Assembly (NCBI RefSeq): GCF_003945385.1
Contig: NZ_AP018920.1
Coordinates: 3,162,001-3,226,000, forward strand
Direction of reading: 5' to 3'
DNA length: 64,000 nt
From: Pseudonocardia autotrophica
GTDB lineage: Bacteria; Actinomycetota; Actinomycetes; Mycobacteriales; Pseudonocardiaceae
Below are positions 52,067 through 62,291 of the stretch, piece by piece. The number at the start of each line of letters is the position of its first letter. Position 1 is the first letter of the stretch. A program made the position numbers and the translations under genes. The notes under the pieces are model-generated. The model had not been told where the DNA came from and did not search any database. It saw nothing but the letters and a program-made list of their open reading frames with translations.

Positions 52067-53367
52067 AGCAGCTGCTCCTTCGCCATGACCGCGCGGATCA
52101 GCTCGGCGGTCGCGGGGCCGACGGTGGCCGGGTCGATACCGGCCGACGGGTGGTAGTTGCGCTGGATCGACTCGGAGACCTCGCTGTAGTACGCGGTCTG
52201 CGGGCGCGGCTTGGCCTGCTGCAGCGACTGCTCGATCAGCGGTGCCATCGGGAACTGCTCCAGCACCTCGGGATCGGTGAACACCGACTCCTTCGCCGCC
52301 GGGTTGCCGTTGGTCAGCATGTACTGCTTCTGGTTCTCCTCCGAGACGATGCACTCGGTCGCCTGGTAGGCCAGGTCGACGTTCGGGCTGAAGGCGCCGA
52401 CGCCGAGATTGATCCCGCCGTACGGCGGCGCCGACGGGGTGCCCGCCTCGGTCTGCGGGTAGAGCGCCCAGCCGAAGTCGTCGGCGACGGACTGCTCGAC
52501 GCTGCCGTCGGCGACCGCGCTGTTGACCTTGCCCCAGACGAACGGCCAGTTCACCTGGAACATCGCGGCGTCGCCCTGGAAGGCGTTCGAGTTCTGGTCC
52601 TCGTCAGCGGTGGAGAAGCCCGGCCCGGCGACCTGCGAGACCTGCTTCATGATCTCGGCGGCCTTGGTCGCGGCGGGGGAGTCGAGCCCCAGCTCGATGC
52701 CCTCCGGGTCCTCCGGCGACGGGTTCGTGATGATCTCCCCGCCGCCCGACTCGATCAGCGCGTTCAGCCACACCGTCATCGACTCGGCGCGCGCGCCCTG
52801 GGCGGCGATCTGCTTGTCGCCCTGCTGGGCGGCCTGGATGATCTGGTCCCAGGTCACGGGGCCGTCCATGTCCAGGCCGGTGGCCTCGACCTGGGACGTG
52901 CGGTACCAGAGCAGCTGGGTGTTCGCCCAGAACGGGACCGTGACCAGCTCGCCGTTCCAGCTGGCGCCCTCGATCGCCGAGTTCACGACGCCCTCGGTGG
53001 CGCGGCTGCCGACGTCCTCGGGCACCGGGGCGAGGAAGCCGGCCTCGGCGAACTCCGGGATGTAGGGCGGGTCGATGCTCATGATGTCGATCGACGAGTC
53101 GTTCGCGGCGAGCCGCCGGACGAGCTGCTGGCGTTGCTCGCCGGCCTGCCGGGGCAGTACCGAGGTGGCGATCCGGTACGCCCCGCCGGACGCCGCGGTG
53201 CAGGCGGCCGCGATCTCGGCCTGCCCGCCGTCGTCCGGGTTGGTGTACCAGTTGAGCACCGGCGGGCCGGCGGATGCGCCCCCGCATCCGGCAAGGCCCG
53301 CGAGGGCGGCGGCGGCCACACCGGCGGCCAGCCCCCTCCTCCACCGTGCGCGACGCATGGTCAACAT
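52063..53367 (-). CDS. Trehalose/maltose-type ABC transporter binding lipoprotein, LpqY-like
   Basis: 434 residues with a lipobox AGLAGC-G. After it, WYTNPDDGGQAEIAAACT, LPRQAGEQRQQLVRRLAANDSSIDIMSID and PEFAEAGFLAPVPED, then PFWANTQLLWYR, closely follow the pattern of mycobacterial LpqY, which takes up trehalose released from mycolate metabolism. ATG 53367 has GGGGGT upstream; ATG 53358 is an alternative. Divergent from a LacI regulator with operators on both sides of the gap. Confidence 0.9.
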   Translation of the reverse strand: MLTMRRARWRRGLAAGVAAAALAGLAGCGGASAGPPVLNWYTNPDDGGQAEIAAACTAASGGAYRIATSVLPRQAGEQRQQLVRRLAANDSSIDIMSIDPPYIPEFAEAGFLAPVPEDVGSRATEGVVNSAIEGASWNGELVTVPFWANTQLLWYRTSQVEATGLDMDGPVTWDQIIQAAQQGDKQIAAQGARAESMTVWLNALIESGGGEIITNPSPEDPEGIELGLDSPAATKAAEIMKQVSQVAGPGFSTADEDQNSNAFQGDAAMFQVNWPFVWGKVNSAVADGSVEQSVADDFGWALYPQTEAGTPSAPPYGGINLGVGAFSPNVDLAYQATECIVSEENQKQYMLTNGNPAAKESVFTDPEVLEQFPMAPLIEQSLQQAKPRPQTAYYSEVSESIQRNYHPSAGIDPATVGPATAELIRAVMAKEQLL

Positions 53368-53414
53368 CGACCCCCAGTGCTCGGCGTGGCCAGGGCGCGT
53401 CGGGGTGACCGCCC

Positions 53415-53430
53415 TGGAAGCGTTTGCGGA
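53415..53430. promoter_or_regulatory. LacI-family operator near the lpqY-like start
   Basis: TGGAAGCGTTTGCGGA shares the GGAAGCG-TTGC core with the site at 53547-53562 in opposite orientation. It lies about 50 bp upstream of the lpqY-like start. LacI-family operators commonly have a central CG with this type of symmetry. Confidence 0.65.
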
Positions 53431-53546
53431 CAGAGACTTTCGGGCTTCGCCTCGGCGGTGTCAAGCCTCACAGGCGAACGGTTACCGGGGTGTGTCGTTC
53501 CCGGTCAGAAGCTGATCTTCAGAATCGATTCAGAGCGGAGCCCGTG

Positions 53547-53562
53547 TTGCAATCGCTTCCAA
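53547..53562. promoter_or_regulatory. LacI-family operator near the lacI-type start
   Basis: TTGCAATCGCTTCCAA, about 20 bp upstream of the regulator GTG, is the reverse-oriented copy of the site at 53415. Between the two, GAATCGATTC at 53522-53531 is a separate 10-bp palindrome that may be a further site. Confidence 0.65.
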
Positions 53563-53581
53563 GATTCGTCAAATATGAGGC

Positions 53582-54604
53582 GTGGCCGGACCGGTGAACC
53601 TGGCGGACGTGGCCCGGCGGGCCGGTGTCTCGTCGGCCACCGCGTCGCGTGCGCTGAGCGACCATCCGCACGTCGCGGTGGCCACCCGCGAGCGGGTGTG
53701 GCAGGCCGCCCGCGAGCTCGAGTACGTCGCGTCCCCGGACGCCACCGGCCTGGCCCGGGGCACCACCGGCCGGGTCGCCGTCGTCGTGCCGCACCTGGCC
53801 CGCTGGTGGTTCGGCGCCGCGCTGGAGGGATTGTCCGGGGCACTCCGCGCAGCCGGTCTGGACCTGCTGCTCTACCGCCTCGGCGACGCCGAGGCCCGGC
53901 AGGCGTTCTTCGACGAGCTGCCGGCCCGCAGGCGGGTCGATGCCGTCGTGCTGCTCGGGTTCGGGGTGGACGAGCGCGAACGCGAGCGGCTGGACCGGAT
54001 CGGCGTCGGGATCGTCGCCGCGGGCACCCGGGTCGGCTCGCATCCGTCGGTGTCGATCGACGAGTACGCCGCGGGCAGACAGGCGATGGATCATCTGCTG
54101 CACCTGGGGCACCGCCGGATCGGGATGATCGCCGCCGCCGATCCGGAGCTCGACCTGGCCCAGCCCGCGGGTCGCTCGACGGCCTACCACGCGGCACTGG
54201 CCGACGCCGGGATCGAGCCGGATCCCGACCTGACGGTCACCGTGACCTGGAGCCCGGAGTCCGGCGCCCGAGCGATGAGCGAGCTGCTCGGGCTCGCCGA
54301 CCCGCCGACCGCGGTCTACGCGCACTCCGACGAGATCGCGCTCGGCGCGCTGCGGACCCTGCGACGGGCCGGTTACCGGGTCCCCGAGGACGTGTCGGTG
54401 ATCGGGATCGACGACCATCCGCTGGCCGCGATCACCGACCTGTCGACGGTCGCCCAGCCCGCCGCGGAGCAGGGCGAGCTGGCCGCCGGGACGGTCATCG
54501 CCGGGCTCGCCGGCGAGCCGGTGGACCCGCTGGTGACGGTGCCGACCCGGCTGGTCATCCGGGGGACCAGCGGTCGCCCGCCCGGCCGGCGGGGAGCGTC
54601 CTGA
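53582..54604 (+). CDS. LacI family transcriptional repressor
   Basis: 340 residues. Helix-turn-helix NLADVARRAGVSSATASRALSDHPHVAVATRERVWQAARELEYV at 6-50, then a periplasmic-binding-protein-like effector domain with SVIGIDDHPLAAITDLSTVAQP near the end. Divergent from the LpqY-SugABC-like operon and very likely its repressor, with sugar as inducer. The stop overlaps the next start by 1 bp. Confidence 0.92.
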   Translation: MAGPVNLADVARRAGVSSATASRALSDHPHVAVATRERVWQAARELEYVASPDATGLARGTTGRVAVVVPHLARWWFGAALEGLSGALRAAGLDLLLYRLGDAEARQAFFDELPARRRVDAVVLLGFGVDERERERLDRIGVGIVAAGTRVGSHPSVSIDEYAAGRQAMDHLLHLGHRRIGMIAAADPELDLAQPAGRSTAYHAALADAGIEPDPDLTVTVTWSPESGARAMSELLGLADPPTAVYAHSDEIALGALRTLRRAGYRVPEDVSVIGIDDHPLAAITDLSTVAQPAAEQGELAAGTVIAGLAGEPVDPLVTVPTRLVIRGTSGRPPGRRGAS

Positions 54605-55863
54605 TGGCGCTGCCGGAACTGGTTCTGCGGGCGCCCTGTCCCGGTCTGCTGGCGTTACCATGGGAGCTACCGCTGGCCGAGTGGCAGGCCACCGAGGTGC
54701 CGTTGCGCGACATCGCCGTCGGCCCGAGCAGGCACCTGGTCCGGTTCGTCGAGGCGGACGGCGAGCTGTGGGCGCTCAAGGACATGCCGGAGCGGATCGC
54801 CCGCCGCGAGTACGGGGTGCTGCGGTTCCTGGAGGAAGAGTGCCTGCCGGCCGTGCGGCCCGCCGGGCTGGTGCTGCAGCCCGAGCACGACACCGCGCTG
54901 CTGGTCACCCGCTACCTGCAGGGTTCGTGGCAGTACCGGCGGCTGATCATGCGGTTGCCGCCGAACCAGCCCCGGCAGCGGGCCCGGCTCTTCGACGGGA
55001 TGATCTCGCTGCTGGTCGACCTGCACCGCAACGGCGTGTTCTGGGGCGACTGCTCGCTGGCGAACACGCTGTTCATGCGGGACGGGCAGACCCTGCAGGC
55101 CTATCTGGTCGACGCCGAGACCAGCGAGATCCACGCCGAACTCTCGGACGGCCAGCGCGAGCACGACCTCACGATCATGGTGGAGAACGTCGCCGCCGGG
55201 ATGATCGACCTGGCGACCCGCCTGGAACGCCCGCCGGAGATCATCCCGCAGCTGATCGACGAGGCGAACGCGCTCCCGGACCGCTACCGCGCGCTGTGGG
55301 ACGTGCTGCACGCCGCGCCGGTGTTCGCCTTCGGCGACCGGTACCGGATCGAGGGCACGATCCGGGAGCTGAACGACCTCGGGTTCGCCGTCGACGAGGT
55401 CTCCCTGCAACCGGTCGGCGAGGATCGCGCCCGGCTGCAGGTCGCCGTCGGGGACCGGAACTTCCACGGCGACCAGCTCCGCAAGCTGACCGGGCTGGAC
55501 GTGGGGGAGGGGCAGGCCAGGGTGCTGCTCGGCGACCTGCGGGCGCACCAGGAGTGGATGTGCCGGCGCACCGGCGCCGAGGTGCCCGACCGGGTCGCCG
55601 CGCGCAGCTGGCTGGACACCTGCCTGACGCCCGGCACGCGCACCGCGCACGAGGCGCTCGGCCGGGCCGGCTCGGACGTGCAGGCCTACTGCGACCTGCT
55701 CGAGGTCCGCTGGCTGCTGTCCGAGCGGGCCGGGCGCGACGTGGGCAACGCGGCCGCGCTGGCCGAGCTCGGAGCGTCCGCGCCGACCGACTCGGCGGCC
55801 AAGACCGCCGTCGCCGACACCCCGACCGGCCAGATCCCGCGGTTCTCCGACGACGAGCCGTGA
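54604..55863 (+). CDS. DUF4032 protein with kinase-like N-terminal domain
   Basis: 419 residues. LWALKDMPERIARREYGVLRFLEEE (Lys as in kinase strand 3), DLHRNGVFWGDCSLANTLF near 138 with catalytic-loop Asp, and YLVDAETSEIH with a DxD/DFG-like Asp are the LPS-kinase/RIO-like pattern. The remaining part is DUF4032. TGATG overlap with the LacI gene ties its expression to sugar uptake control. Substrate unknown; small-molecule or sugar phosphorylation is possible but not shown. Confidence 0.87.
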   Translation: MALPELVLRAPCPGLLALPWELPLAEWQATEVPLRDIAVGPSRHLVRFVEADGELWALKDMPERIARREYGVLRFLEEECLPAVRPAGLVLQPEHDTALLVTRYLQGSWQYRRLIMRLPPNQPRQRARLFDGMISLLVDLHRNGVFWGDCSLANTLFMRDGQTLQAYLVDAETSEIHAELSDGQREHDLTIMVENVAAGMIDLATRLERPPEIIPQLIDEANALPDRYRALWDVLHAAPVFAFGDRYRIEGTIRELNDLGFAVDEVSLQPVGEDRARLQVAVGDRNFHGDQLRKLTGLDVGEGQARVLLGDLRAHQEWMCRRTGAEVPDRVAARSWLDTCLTPGTRTAHEALGRAGSDVQAYCDLLEVRWLLSERAGRDVGNAAALAELGASAPTDSAAKTAVADTPTGQIPRFSDDEP

Positions 55864-56003
55864 TCCGCCGCAGCGCGCCGGCGCCCGACGGCGGGTCCCG
55901 GATCACACACCTGTGCCGCGATGAGCACGACCGCGCATCGACCGACGGGTGTCACAGCGCCGACCGGCCGGTAACCACACTCCCGGCGGTACTGTTCCGG
56001 CCC

Positions 56004-57410
56004 GTGTCCATTCCCGGTCCCGGTTACGCCATCACTGCTCGCGTCGACGCCCCTGCCCGCCCCACGTCCGCCGGTGATCTCACCGCAGCGGTCGGCCTGG
56101 TCGGTGGCGTCGTCACCGCATTCGACGTCGTCGAGGCCCGGACCGATTCGCTGGTCGTCGACATCTCGGTGAACGCCCGCAACACCGAGCACGTCGAAGA
56201 GATCAAGACCGCGATCGAGGAGCTCGACGGCTTCTCGGTCCGCAAGGTCTCCGACCGCACGTTCCTGCTGCACCTCGGCGGAAAGATCGAGGTGCGCTCC
56301 AAGGTCAACCTGCGCACCCGTGACGACCTCTCCCGCGCCTACACCCCGGGTGTCGCGCGGGTGTGCATGGCGATCGCGGAGAACCCGGAGGACGCCCGCC
56401 GCCTCACCATCAAGCGGAACACCGTCGCGGTCGTCACCGACGGCTCGGCGGTGCTCGGGCTCGGCAACATCGGCGCCGCCGCGGCGATGCCGGTGATGGA
56501 GGGCAAGGCCGCCCTGTTCAAGCAGTTCGCCGGCGTCGACGCCTGGCCGGTCTGCCTGGACACCCAGGACACCGAGGAGATCATCCGCACCGTCCAGCTG
56601 ATCGCCCCCGGCTACGGCGGCATCAACCTCGAGGACATCGCCGCCCCGCGCTGTTTCGAGATCGAGGCGCGGCTGCGCGAGCTGCTCGACATTCCGGTCT
56701 TCCACGACGACCAGCACGGCACCGCCGTCGTCGTGCTCGGCGCGCTGCGCAACGCGCTGCGGGTGGTCGGCAAGAAGTTCTCCGACGTCCGGGTCGTGGT
56801 CTGCGGGGTCGGGGCCGCCGGCTCCGCGATCATCAGGCTGCTCGGCTCGGAGGAGACCGCGGACATCGTCGCGGTCGACGTCGACGGCATCGTGCACCCG
56901 GACCGCCCGGACATGGACGACAACCTCCGCTCGATCGCGGCGCAGACCAACAAGGAGCGCAAGCAGGGCACCCTGGCCGACGCGCTCGTCGGGGCGGACG
57001 TGTTCGTCGGGGTCAGCGCGCCGAACCTGTTCGGGGCGCAGGAGCTGGCGACGATGGCGCCGGACTCGATCGTGTTCGCGCTCGCCAATCCCGATCCGGA
57101 GGTCGACCCGACGGTCGCGATGCAGCACGCCGCCGTGGTCGCGACCGGGCGCTCGGACTACCCGAACCAGATCAACAACGTGCTGGCGTTCCCCGGTGTG
57201 TTCCGCGGCCTGCTCGACGCCCAGGCGCACGACATCACCGACGAGATGATGCTCGCGGCGGCCGAGGCGATCGCGGACGTGGTGTCCGAGCCGAACCCGT
57301 CGTTCATCGTGCCGAGCGTGTTCGACCAGAGCGTCGCACCCGCCGTCGCCGACGCGCTGCGTGCGGTCGCGGGGAAGCAGGCGAAGCGGGGCGAGGTCGA
57401 GGCCGGCTGA
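56004..57410 (+). CDS. NAD(P)-dependent malic enzyme with N-terminal ACT domain
   Basis: 468 residues. Residues 8-85 are an ACT-type regulatory domain ([30 protein letters not shown]). Catalytic part: YTPGVARVC with the active Tyr near 113, [45 protein letters not shown] with metal-site Asp residues, and the second nucleotide fold [13 protein letters not shown]. Converts malate to pyruvate and CO2. GTG 56004; TACTGT about 12 bp before it may be a -10 element. Confidence 0.94.
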   Translation: MSIPGPGYAITARVDAPARPTSAGDLTAAVGLVGGVVTAFDVVEARTDSLVVDISVNARNTEHVEEIKTAIEELDGFSVRKVSDRTFLLHLGGKIEVRSKVNLRTRDDLSRAYTPGVARVCMAIAENPEDARRLTIKRNTVAVVTDGSAVLGLGNIGAAAAMPVMEGKAALFKQFAGVDAWPVCLDTQDTEEIIRTVQLIAPGYGGINLEDIAAPRCFEIEARLRELLDIPVFHDDQHGTAVVVLGALRNALRVVGKKFSDVRVVVCGVGAAGSAIIRLLGSEETADIVAVDVDGIVHPDRPDMDDNLRSIAAQTNKERKQGTLADALVGADVFVGVSAPNLFGAQELATMAPDSIVFALANPDPEVDPTVAMQHAAVVATGRSDYPNQINNVLAFPGVFRGLLDAQAHDITDEMMLAAAEAIADVVSEPNPSFIVPSVFDQSVAPAVADALRAVAGKQAKRGEVEAG

Positions 57411-57566
57411 GCCCGCGGCGCCCGGGCGTCGCACCTCCGGCACGGTCGGGCGACTATGGCTGTGACAGCGACAGCGGCTGTGCCTGTGGCCGGGGGTGCC
57501 GCGCCGCGCCGGGTGGCGTGCGCCGTCTCACCGGAACCACCGGCGTTCCCGCAGGTCGGACGGCGT

Positions 57567-57572
57567 TATCCT
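57567..57572 (+). promoter_or_regulatory. Possible -10 element for a leaderless pdxT transcript
   Basis: TATCCT lies exactly 7 bp before the A of the pdxT ATG, the spacing seen for leaderless actinobacterial mRNAs. No Shine-Dalgarno sequence precedes the ATG, and no clear -35 is visible. Confidence 0.4.
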
Positions 57573-57579
57573 GGTAGTC

Positions 57580-58194
57580 ATGTCTTCCCCGACCGTCGGT
57601 GTCCTCGCCCTGCAGGGCAACGTCCGCGAGCACCTGGCCGCGCTGGCCGCGGCCGGGGCCACGGCGGTCCCGGTCCGCCGGGCCGCCGAGCTGGACGCGG
57701 TCGACGGGATCGTCCTGCCCGGCGGTGAGTCGACCACCATGTCGAAGCTGCTCGACGCGTTCGAGCTGCTCGATCCGCTGCGCGCCCGGCTCCGGGGCGG
57801 CCTGCCCGCCTACGGTTCGTGCGCCGGGATGATCCTGCTGGCCGACGAGATCCTCGACGGCCGCCCCGACCAGCACCAGCTCGGCGGGCTGGACGTCGTC
57901 GTGCGGCGCAACGCGTTCGGTCGCCAGGTGGACTCGTTCGAGACCGACCTCGAGTTCGGCGGCCTGGCCGGCGGCCCGGTGCACGCGGTGTTCATCCGGG
58001 CGCCGTGGGTGGAGAAGACCGGTGGCGACGTCGAGGTGCTGGCCTCGGTCCCGCCGGTGGACGGGGCCGGGGAGGCCGTGGGCCGGCCCGTCGCGGTGCG
58101 GCAGGGGCCGCTGCTGGCGACCTCGTTCCACCCGGAGCTGACCGGCGACCGCCGGGTGCACGAACTGTTCGTGGGCATGGTGCGCGCCGCCTGA
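57580..58194 (+). CDS. pdxT: Pyridoxal 5'-phosphate synthase, glutaminase subunit
   Basis: 204 residues. [14 protein letters not shown] start, [13 protein letters not shown] near 47-57, catalytic Cys C81 in YGSCAGMI, and His184/Glu186 in SFHPEL. It releases ammonia from glutamine for PdxS. It lies 14 kb from pdxS, whereas in M. tuberculosis only one gene separates them. Start ATG has a leaderless look. Confidence 0.96.
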   Translation: MSSPTVGVLALQGNVREHLAALAAAGATAVPVRRAAELDAVDGIVLPGGESTTMSKLLDAFELLDPLRARLRGGLPAYGSCAGMILLADEILDGRPDQHQLGGLDVVVRRNAFGRQVDSFETDLEFGGLAGGPVHAVFIRAPWVEKTGGDVEVLASVPPVDGAGEAVGRPVAVRQGPLLATSFHPELTGDRRVHELFVGMVRAA

Positions 58195-58293
58195 CACTGG
58201 TGCAGACCCGACCCGCGGTCGGGGGAGCGCCGTCTGTGTCCGGCGACCGTTCCGGGCGAGAGTGGGACGACCACCCACGACCCGGAGGTTCCG

Positions 58294-58773
58294 ATGAGCA
58301 CGCTCGCCGTCGCGCGGCCCACGACGGATCCGGTGCCGCCGTTCGTCGTCGCCGGGAGTGTCGCGCTCTGGCTCGGCGCGATCCTGGCCGGCGTCGCCGA
58401 GTCGCTCGTGCGGCTGGCGGGCCCGATCCCGCCGACCCTCGGGGAGCTCGCCGCACGCTCCGCGATCTACCTGGTGCTGGCGGTGCTGGTGGTCCAGCTG
58501 CGCACCGGTCGCGAGGCGGTCCGGTGGACGGTGGTCGCGGTGCTCGGTGTCGTCGGGCTGTGGTCGCTGATCGCGGAACCGGTGCAGGCGCTGCTCGGCG
58601 AGACGACCGTCATCGGGTTCCTGGTCACGGCCTCCGGCCCGGAGCTGCTGGCCGCGGCGCTGCGGACGTTGCACGTGCTCGAGGTGATCGGCGCGCTCGT
58701 GCTGCTCTTCCACCCGGCGTCGAACGAGTTCTTCCGGTCGGGCCGGGTTGCCCGGCCCGGCCCGGTCCGCTGA
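58294..58773 (+). CDS. Small integral membrane protein, unassigned
   Basis: 159 residues with four predicted helices: PFVVAGSVALWLGAILAGVAESLVRL, SAIYLVLAVLVVQL, WTVVAVLGVVGLWSLIA and VLEVIGALVLLFHPASNEFF. GGAGG lies 5 bp before the ATG. Similar small hydrophobic proteins are common in actinobacteria; no function can be given. Confidence 0.8.
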   Translation: MSTLAVARPTTDPVPPFVVAGSVALWLGAILAGVAESLVRLAGPIPPTLGELAARSAIYLVLAVLVVQLRTGREAVRWTVVAVLGVVGLWSLIAEPVQALLGETTVIGFLVTASGPELLAAALRTLHVLEVIGALVLLFHPASNEFFRSGRVARPGPVR

Positions 58774-58902
58774 TCCCGGACCCGCGCCGCTGATGCCGGG
58801 CCCGCGCCGCCGGTCCGGCCGGGCGGCCCCGGGCCGGTCGGCCCGCACGAACCGGGCCGCCCGCCCCTGCCGCTCCGCCACCGCACCACCGACGATCGGC
58901 CG

Positions 58903-59559
58903 ATGAGGACGCGGATCGCACTGACGGCGGCCGGCGCCGCACTCGGGCTCGGACTGGCGCTGCGCGCCACCCGTTCCGGCGGGAGCACCGGCACCGAGGC
59001 ACTCGCCGGGTTGCCCGGCGACGTCCTGGTGCCCGACGCCACGGTGTCGATCACCCGGGCGATCTCGATCGCGGCCCCGCCGGAGCGGGTATGGCCGTGG
59101 CTGGTGCAGCTGGGGCAGGGCCGCGGCGGCTTCTACTCCCACGACGCGCTGGAGAACCTCGCCGGTCTCGACGTGCACAGCGCCGACCGGATCGATCCGC
59201 GGCTGCAGGACCTGGCCGTCGGCGACCCCGTCCACCTCGCCCGGGAGGTGGCGCTACGGGTCGCCGCCCTGGAACCGGGAGCGCATCTGGTGCTGTTCGG
59301 AGCGCCCGAGCCGGGGGAGCCGGAGGTGATGCCGTTCCGGTTCTCCTGGGCCTTCGTGCTGCGGCCCGGTGAAGCGGACGCGACCGGGGTGCCGGGCACC
59401 CGGCTGCTGGTGCGGGAACGCTACCGGCCGCGTGACGTCGCGGCGCGGCTGATGGTCGAGCTCGTGCTGTCGGTGAGCGGCCTCATGAGCTCCCGGATGC
59501 TGCGGGGCATCCGGGAGCGGGCCGAACGTGTGCCGGCGCCTCAGCCGGTCAGCCGGTAG
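58903..59559 (+). CDS. SRPBCC-like protein with N-terminal membrane segment
   Basis: 218 residues. A short hydrophobic segment ([16 protein letters not shown]) is followed by [50 protein letters not shown], a polyketide-cyclase/START-like beginning, and [18 protein letters not shown]. Similar proteins are annotated as SRPBCC family in actinobacteria; function unknown. Its end overlaps the ctpC-like 3' end by 19 bp. Confidence 0.82.
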   Translation: MRTRIALTAAGAALGLGLALRATRSGGSTGTEALAGLPGDVLVPDATVSITRAISIAAPPERVWPWLVQLGQGRGGFYSHDALENLAGLDVHSADRIDPRLQDLAVGDPVHLAREVALRVAALEPGAHLVLFGAPEPGEPEVMPFRFSWAFVLRPGEADATGVPGTRLLVRERYRPRDVAARLMVELVLSVSGLMSSRMLRGIRERAERVPAPQPVSR

Positions 59560-61690
59560 CGGATCAACCGCGAGCTGTTCCCGACCACGGCGACGCTGGA
59601 CGCGTTGTGCAGGATCGCCGCGACGACCGGTGACATCGCCCCACCGGCCGACACCAGCAGGCCCGCCGCGTTGACCGCGATCGACATCCCGTAGTTCTGC
59701 CGGATCAGGGTGATCGAGCGGCGGCCGAGATCACGCAGCTCCAGCAGCGCGTTCAGGTCGTCGGCGGCCAGTGCGACGTCGGCGGTCTCGACCGCGACGT
59801 CGGTGCCGGCCACCCCCATCGCGATCCCGATGTCGGCGAGCGCGAGCGCCGGCGCGTCGTTGGTGCCGTCGCCGATCATCGCGACGGTGTGGCCCGCCTC
59901 CTGGAGCGCACGCACGACGTCCTGCTTCTGCTCGGGCATGACCTGCGCCCGGTACTCCTCGATGCCCAGCTCCTCGGCGACCGCCTGCGCCGTGCGGGGA
60001 TGGTCACCGGTCAGCATGACGATCCGCCGCACACCGTCGGCGCGCAGCCGGTCCAGCACCGCACGGGACTCCGGGCGCACCGTGTCGCGCAGCGACACCA
60101 GGCCGACCAGCTCGCCGTCGACGGCCAGCAGCAGCGGCGTCTCGGTGGCCCGCTGCAACCGGCGGACCCAGTCGGCGGCCTTGCGGCCGACCCGCACCCC
60201 TGGGCGCGCAGCAGCTCCCGGGATCCGATCAGCAGCACCCGGCCGTCGGCCTGCACCCGCATGCCCTGCCCGACGAGCACCTCGCACTCCTCGTGCGGCG
60301 GAATCTCGATCCGGCGCTCCTCGGTGGACCGGATGACGGCCTGCGCCAGCGGGTGCCGGGAGTGGATCTCCGAGGACGCCGAGTACGCGAGCACCTGCTC
60401 GGGCGACCAGTCGTCGTGGAAGGAGATGACGTTGGTGACGATCGGGCGGCCCAGGGTCAGGGTGCCGGTCTTGTCGAACACGATCGCGTCGACCCGGGCC
60501 GCCGCCTCCAGGTGCGCGCCACCCTTGATCAGGATGCCGCGCCGGGCGCCGTTGCCGATCGCCGCGCTGATCGCGGTCGGGGTGGACAGCCCGACCGCGC
60601 ACGGGCAGGCGATGAGCAGCATCGTCATCGCCCGCCGCACGTCCCGGGTGGCCAGCAGGGTCAGCCCGGCCAGCAGGAACGACGCCGGCACGAACCGCCG
60701 GGAGAAGTTCTCCCCGACGGTCTGGATCGGCGCCCGGTCACCCTGCGCCTGCTCGACCCGGTCGATGATCCGGCCGATCGCGGTGTCCTGACCGACCGCG
60801 GTGGCGCGCACCACGAGCCGGCCGCGCAACACCACCGATCCGGCGTGCAGCGGAGCGCCGGGGCCGACCGTGACCGGCAGCTGCTCGCCGGTGATCGCGG
60901 CCTGGTCGACGACCCCCTCGCCGGCGACGATCTCGCCGTCGACCGGCAGCACGATGCGCTCGTGCACGACGACCTCGTCGCCGATCACGAGATCGGCGAT
61001 GTCGATCTCGACCTCGGTACCGTCCGCGAGCCGGGTCCAGGTCTTGGTGGTCGCGCCGGTGAGCAGCTCCGAGATCGCCCGGCGGGACCGGCGCAGTGTC
61101 AGGTCCTGCAGGTACTCGCCGATGTTGAGCAGCCACAGCACGGTGAGCGCGACGACGTTCTCCCGCAACACCAGGCTCGCGACGGTCGCCGCTGACACCA
61201 GCGCGTCGGTCCCCGCGCCGCGGCCCCCGGTCAGCGAGCGCAGGGCGCCGCGCAGGAACGGATAGCCGGTGAAGATCGTGACGCCGGTGGCGACGGTGCG
61301 GCTGGCCGGGCCGAGCATCGGCGGCCGGCGCAGCCCGTAGCGGCGCAGCCCCAGCGCGGCCAGCGCGATCCCGCCGACGACGAGCCGGGCGAGCTCACCG
61401 TGATGGGTGTCGGCCGAGCGGGGGGTGCGGGCCGCCGTCGCCCCGGGATCGGCGCCGATCCCCTTGCCGATCGCCTCGGCCAGCTCGACCCGGTCGCAGT
61501 CGGCCCGGACCCAGACGACGACGCTGCCGGTCCGTGGATAGGCGTGCACCTGCCGGACGCCTGCGACGTGGTCGACATGGTCCTCGACGGCCACGGCCAG
61601 CGCGACCCGCCCGCGCAGCGCAGGCACGGCGTAACGGACCCGGCCCGCGGCGTCGCTCAGGACGGTGAGCTGCGGATCGTCGGTGGTCAC
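59541..61690 (-). pseudogene. ctpC: Mn/Zn-type P1B ATPase, CtpC-like, interrupted by a one-base frameshift
   Basis: From GTG 61690 the frame covers an N-terminal HMA-like region, membrane helices with CPC (IACPCAVGLSTPTAIS near residue 360), DKTGT near 404 and SSEIHSRHPLA. At 60197-60200, a run of four C on the plus strand, the frame shifts; the continuation in the next frame supplies TETPLLLAVDG, MLTGDHPRTAQ, GDGTNDAPAL and SSRLIRYRL to 59541. One extra C restores a continuous match to CtpC across LLRAQG/VRVGRKAADW. Translation without correction would stop at 60011 after about 560 residues, without the hinge motif. This is either a real mutation or a homopolymer sequencing error. Confidence 0.9.
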
Positions 61691-61712
61691 CGGTGCTCGC
61701 CCCGATCGGCCG

Positions 61713-61991
61713 TCAGTGCTCGTGGGTGTGCCCGTGGCCGCTGCCGGGGGCCGGCGACTCCTCGCCGATCCGGCCGCGGGCCTCGCTGACGATGTCGGCG
61801 GTCGCCAGCCGGGCCTTCTCCGCACCGGTCTCGGCGGCGCGGGCGCCACGCAGACCCCACGCCGTCGCGGTCACCGCGGCCTCGCGGACGGCACCGGAGC
61901 GGGCCACCCGCTTCACGCCGTCGTAGGTCACCGCTCCGGCCAGGCCCGTGACCACCAGACCTGCCGCCTTACCCAGCACTGCTCCGAACAC
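61713..61991 (-). CDS. PacL-type DUF1490 protein, partner of CtpC
   Basis: 92 residues, close to mycobacterial Rv3269 (PacL1, 93 residues). An N-terminal membrane helix [28 protein letters not shown], then [38 protein letters not shown], and a His-rich metal-binding tail GHGHTHEH. PacL proteins are reported to bind metal and stabilise P-ATPase platforms. GTG 61991 follows AAGGAG by 7 bp. It lies 22 bp upstream of the ctpC-like gene in one operon, as in M. tuberculosis. Confidence 0.87.
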   Translation of the reverse strand: MFGAVLGKAAGLVVTGLAGAVTYDGVKRVARSGAVREAAVTATAWGLRGARAAETGAEKARLATADIVSEARGRIGEESPAPGSGHGHTHEH

Positions 61992-62291
61992 GCGCCCGCT
62001 CCTTCCGCCTGCGACCTCGGCGAGCGGGACGACGAACCCGATCCCGGCCGAGGGGTCCAGAGTAGCCCCGGGGTACGACACCCGATGGCCGGGCGGAGGC
62101 GTGATCGCCCGGCGGAGTGGCGCCGCCCCTCCGGCGGGGCGGACCGGCGGCGTGCGCACGGCGCCGGTAGCATCGAAGGGTTCCCGCAGGTCCACCCGGC
62201 CGCAGCGTCCGCTGCGGCACGACGAGGCCTGCCCCGGCCGTGCACCACGCATGCGCCCGGCCCCGAACACGAGAGGTGGGCAGACCAGCCG
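61992..62291. other. 300-bp divergent region between pacL and yebC
   Basis: No gene. TAGCAT at 62168-62173 is a possible -10 for yebC, and minus-strand TACTCT at 62061-62066 a possible -10 for pacL-ctpC. The part from 62090 to 62160 is very GC-rich with GCCGG/CCGGC short symmetries. No metal-regulator palindrome could be recognised by eye. Confidence 0.4.
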
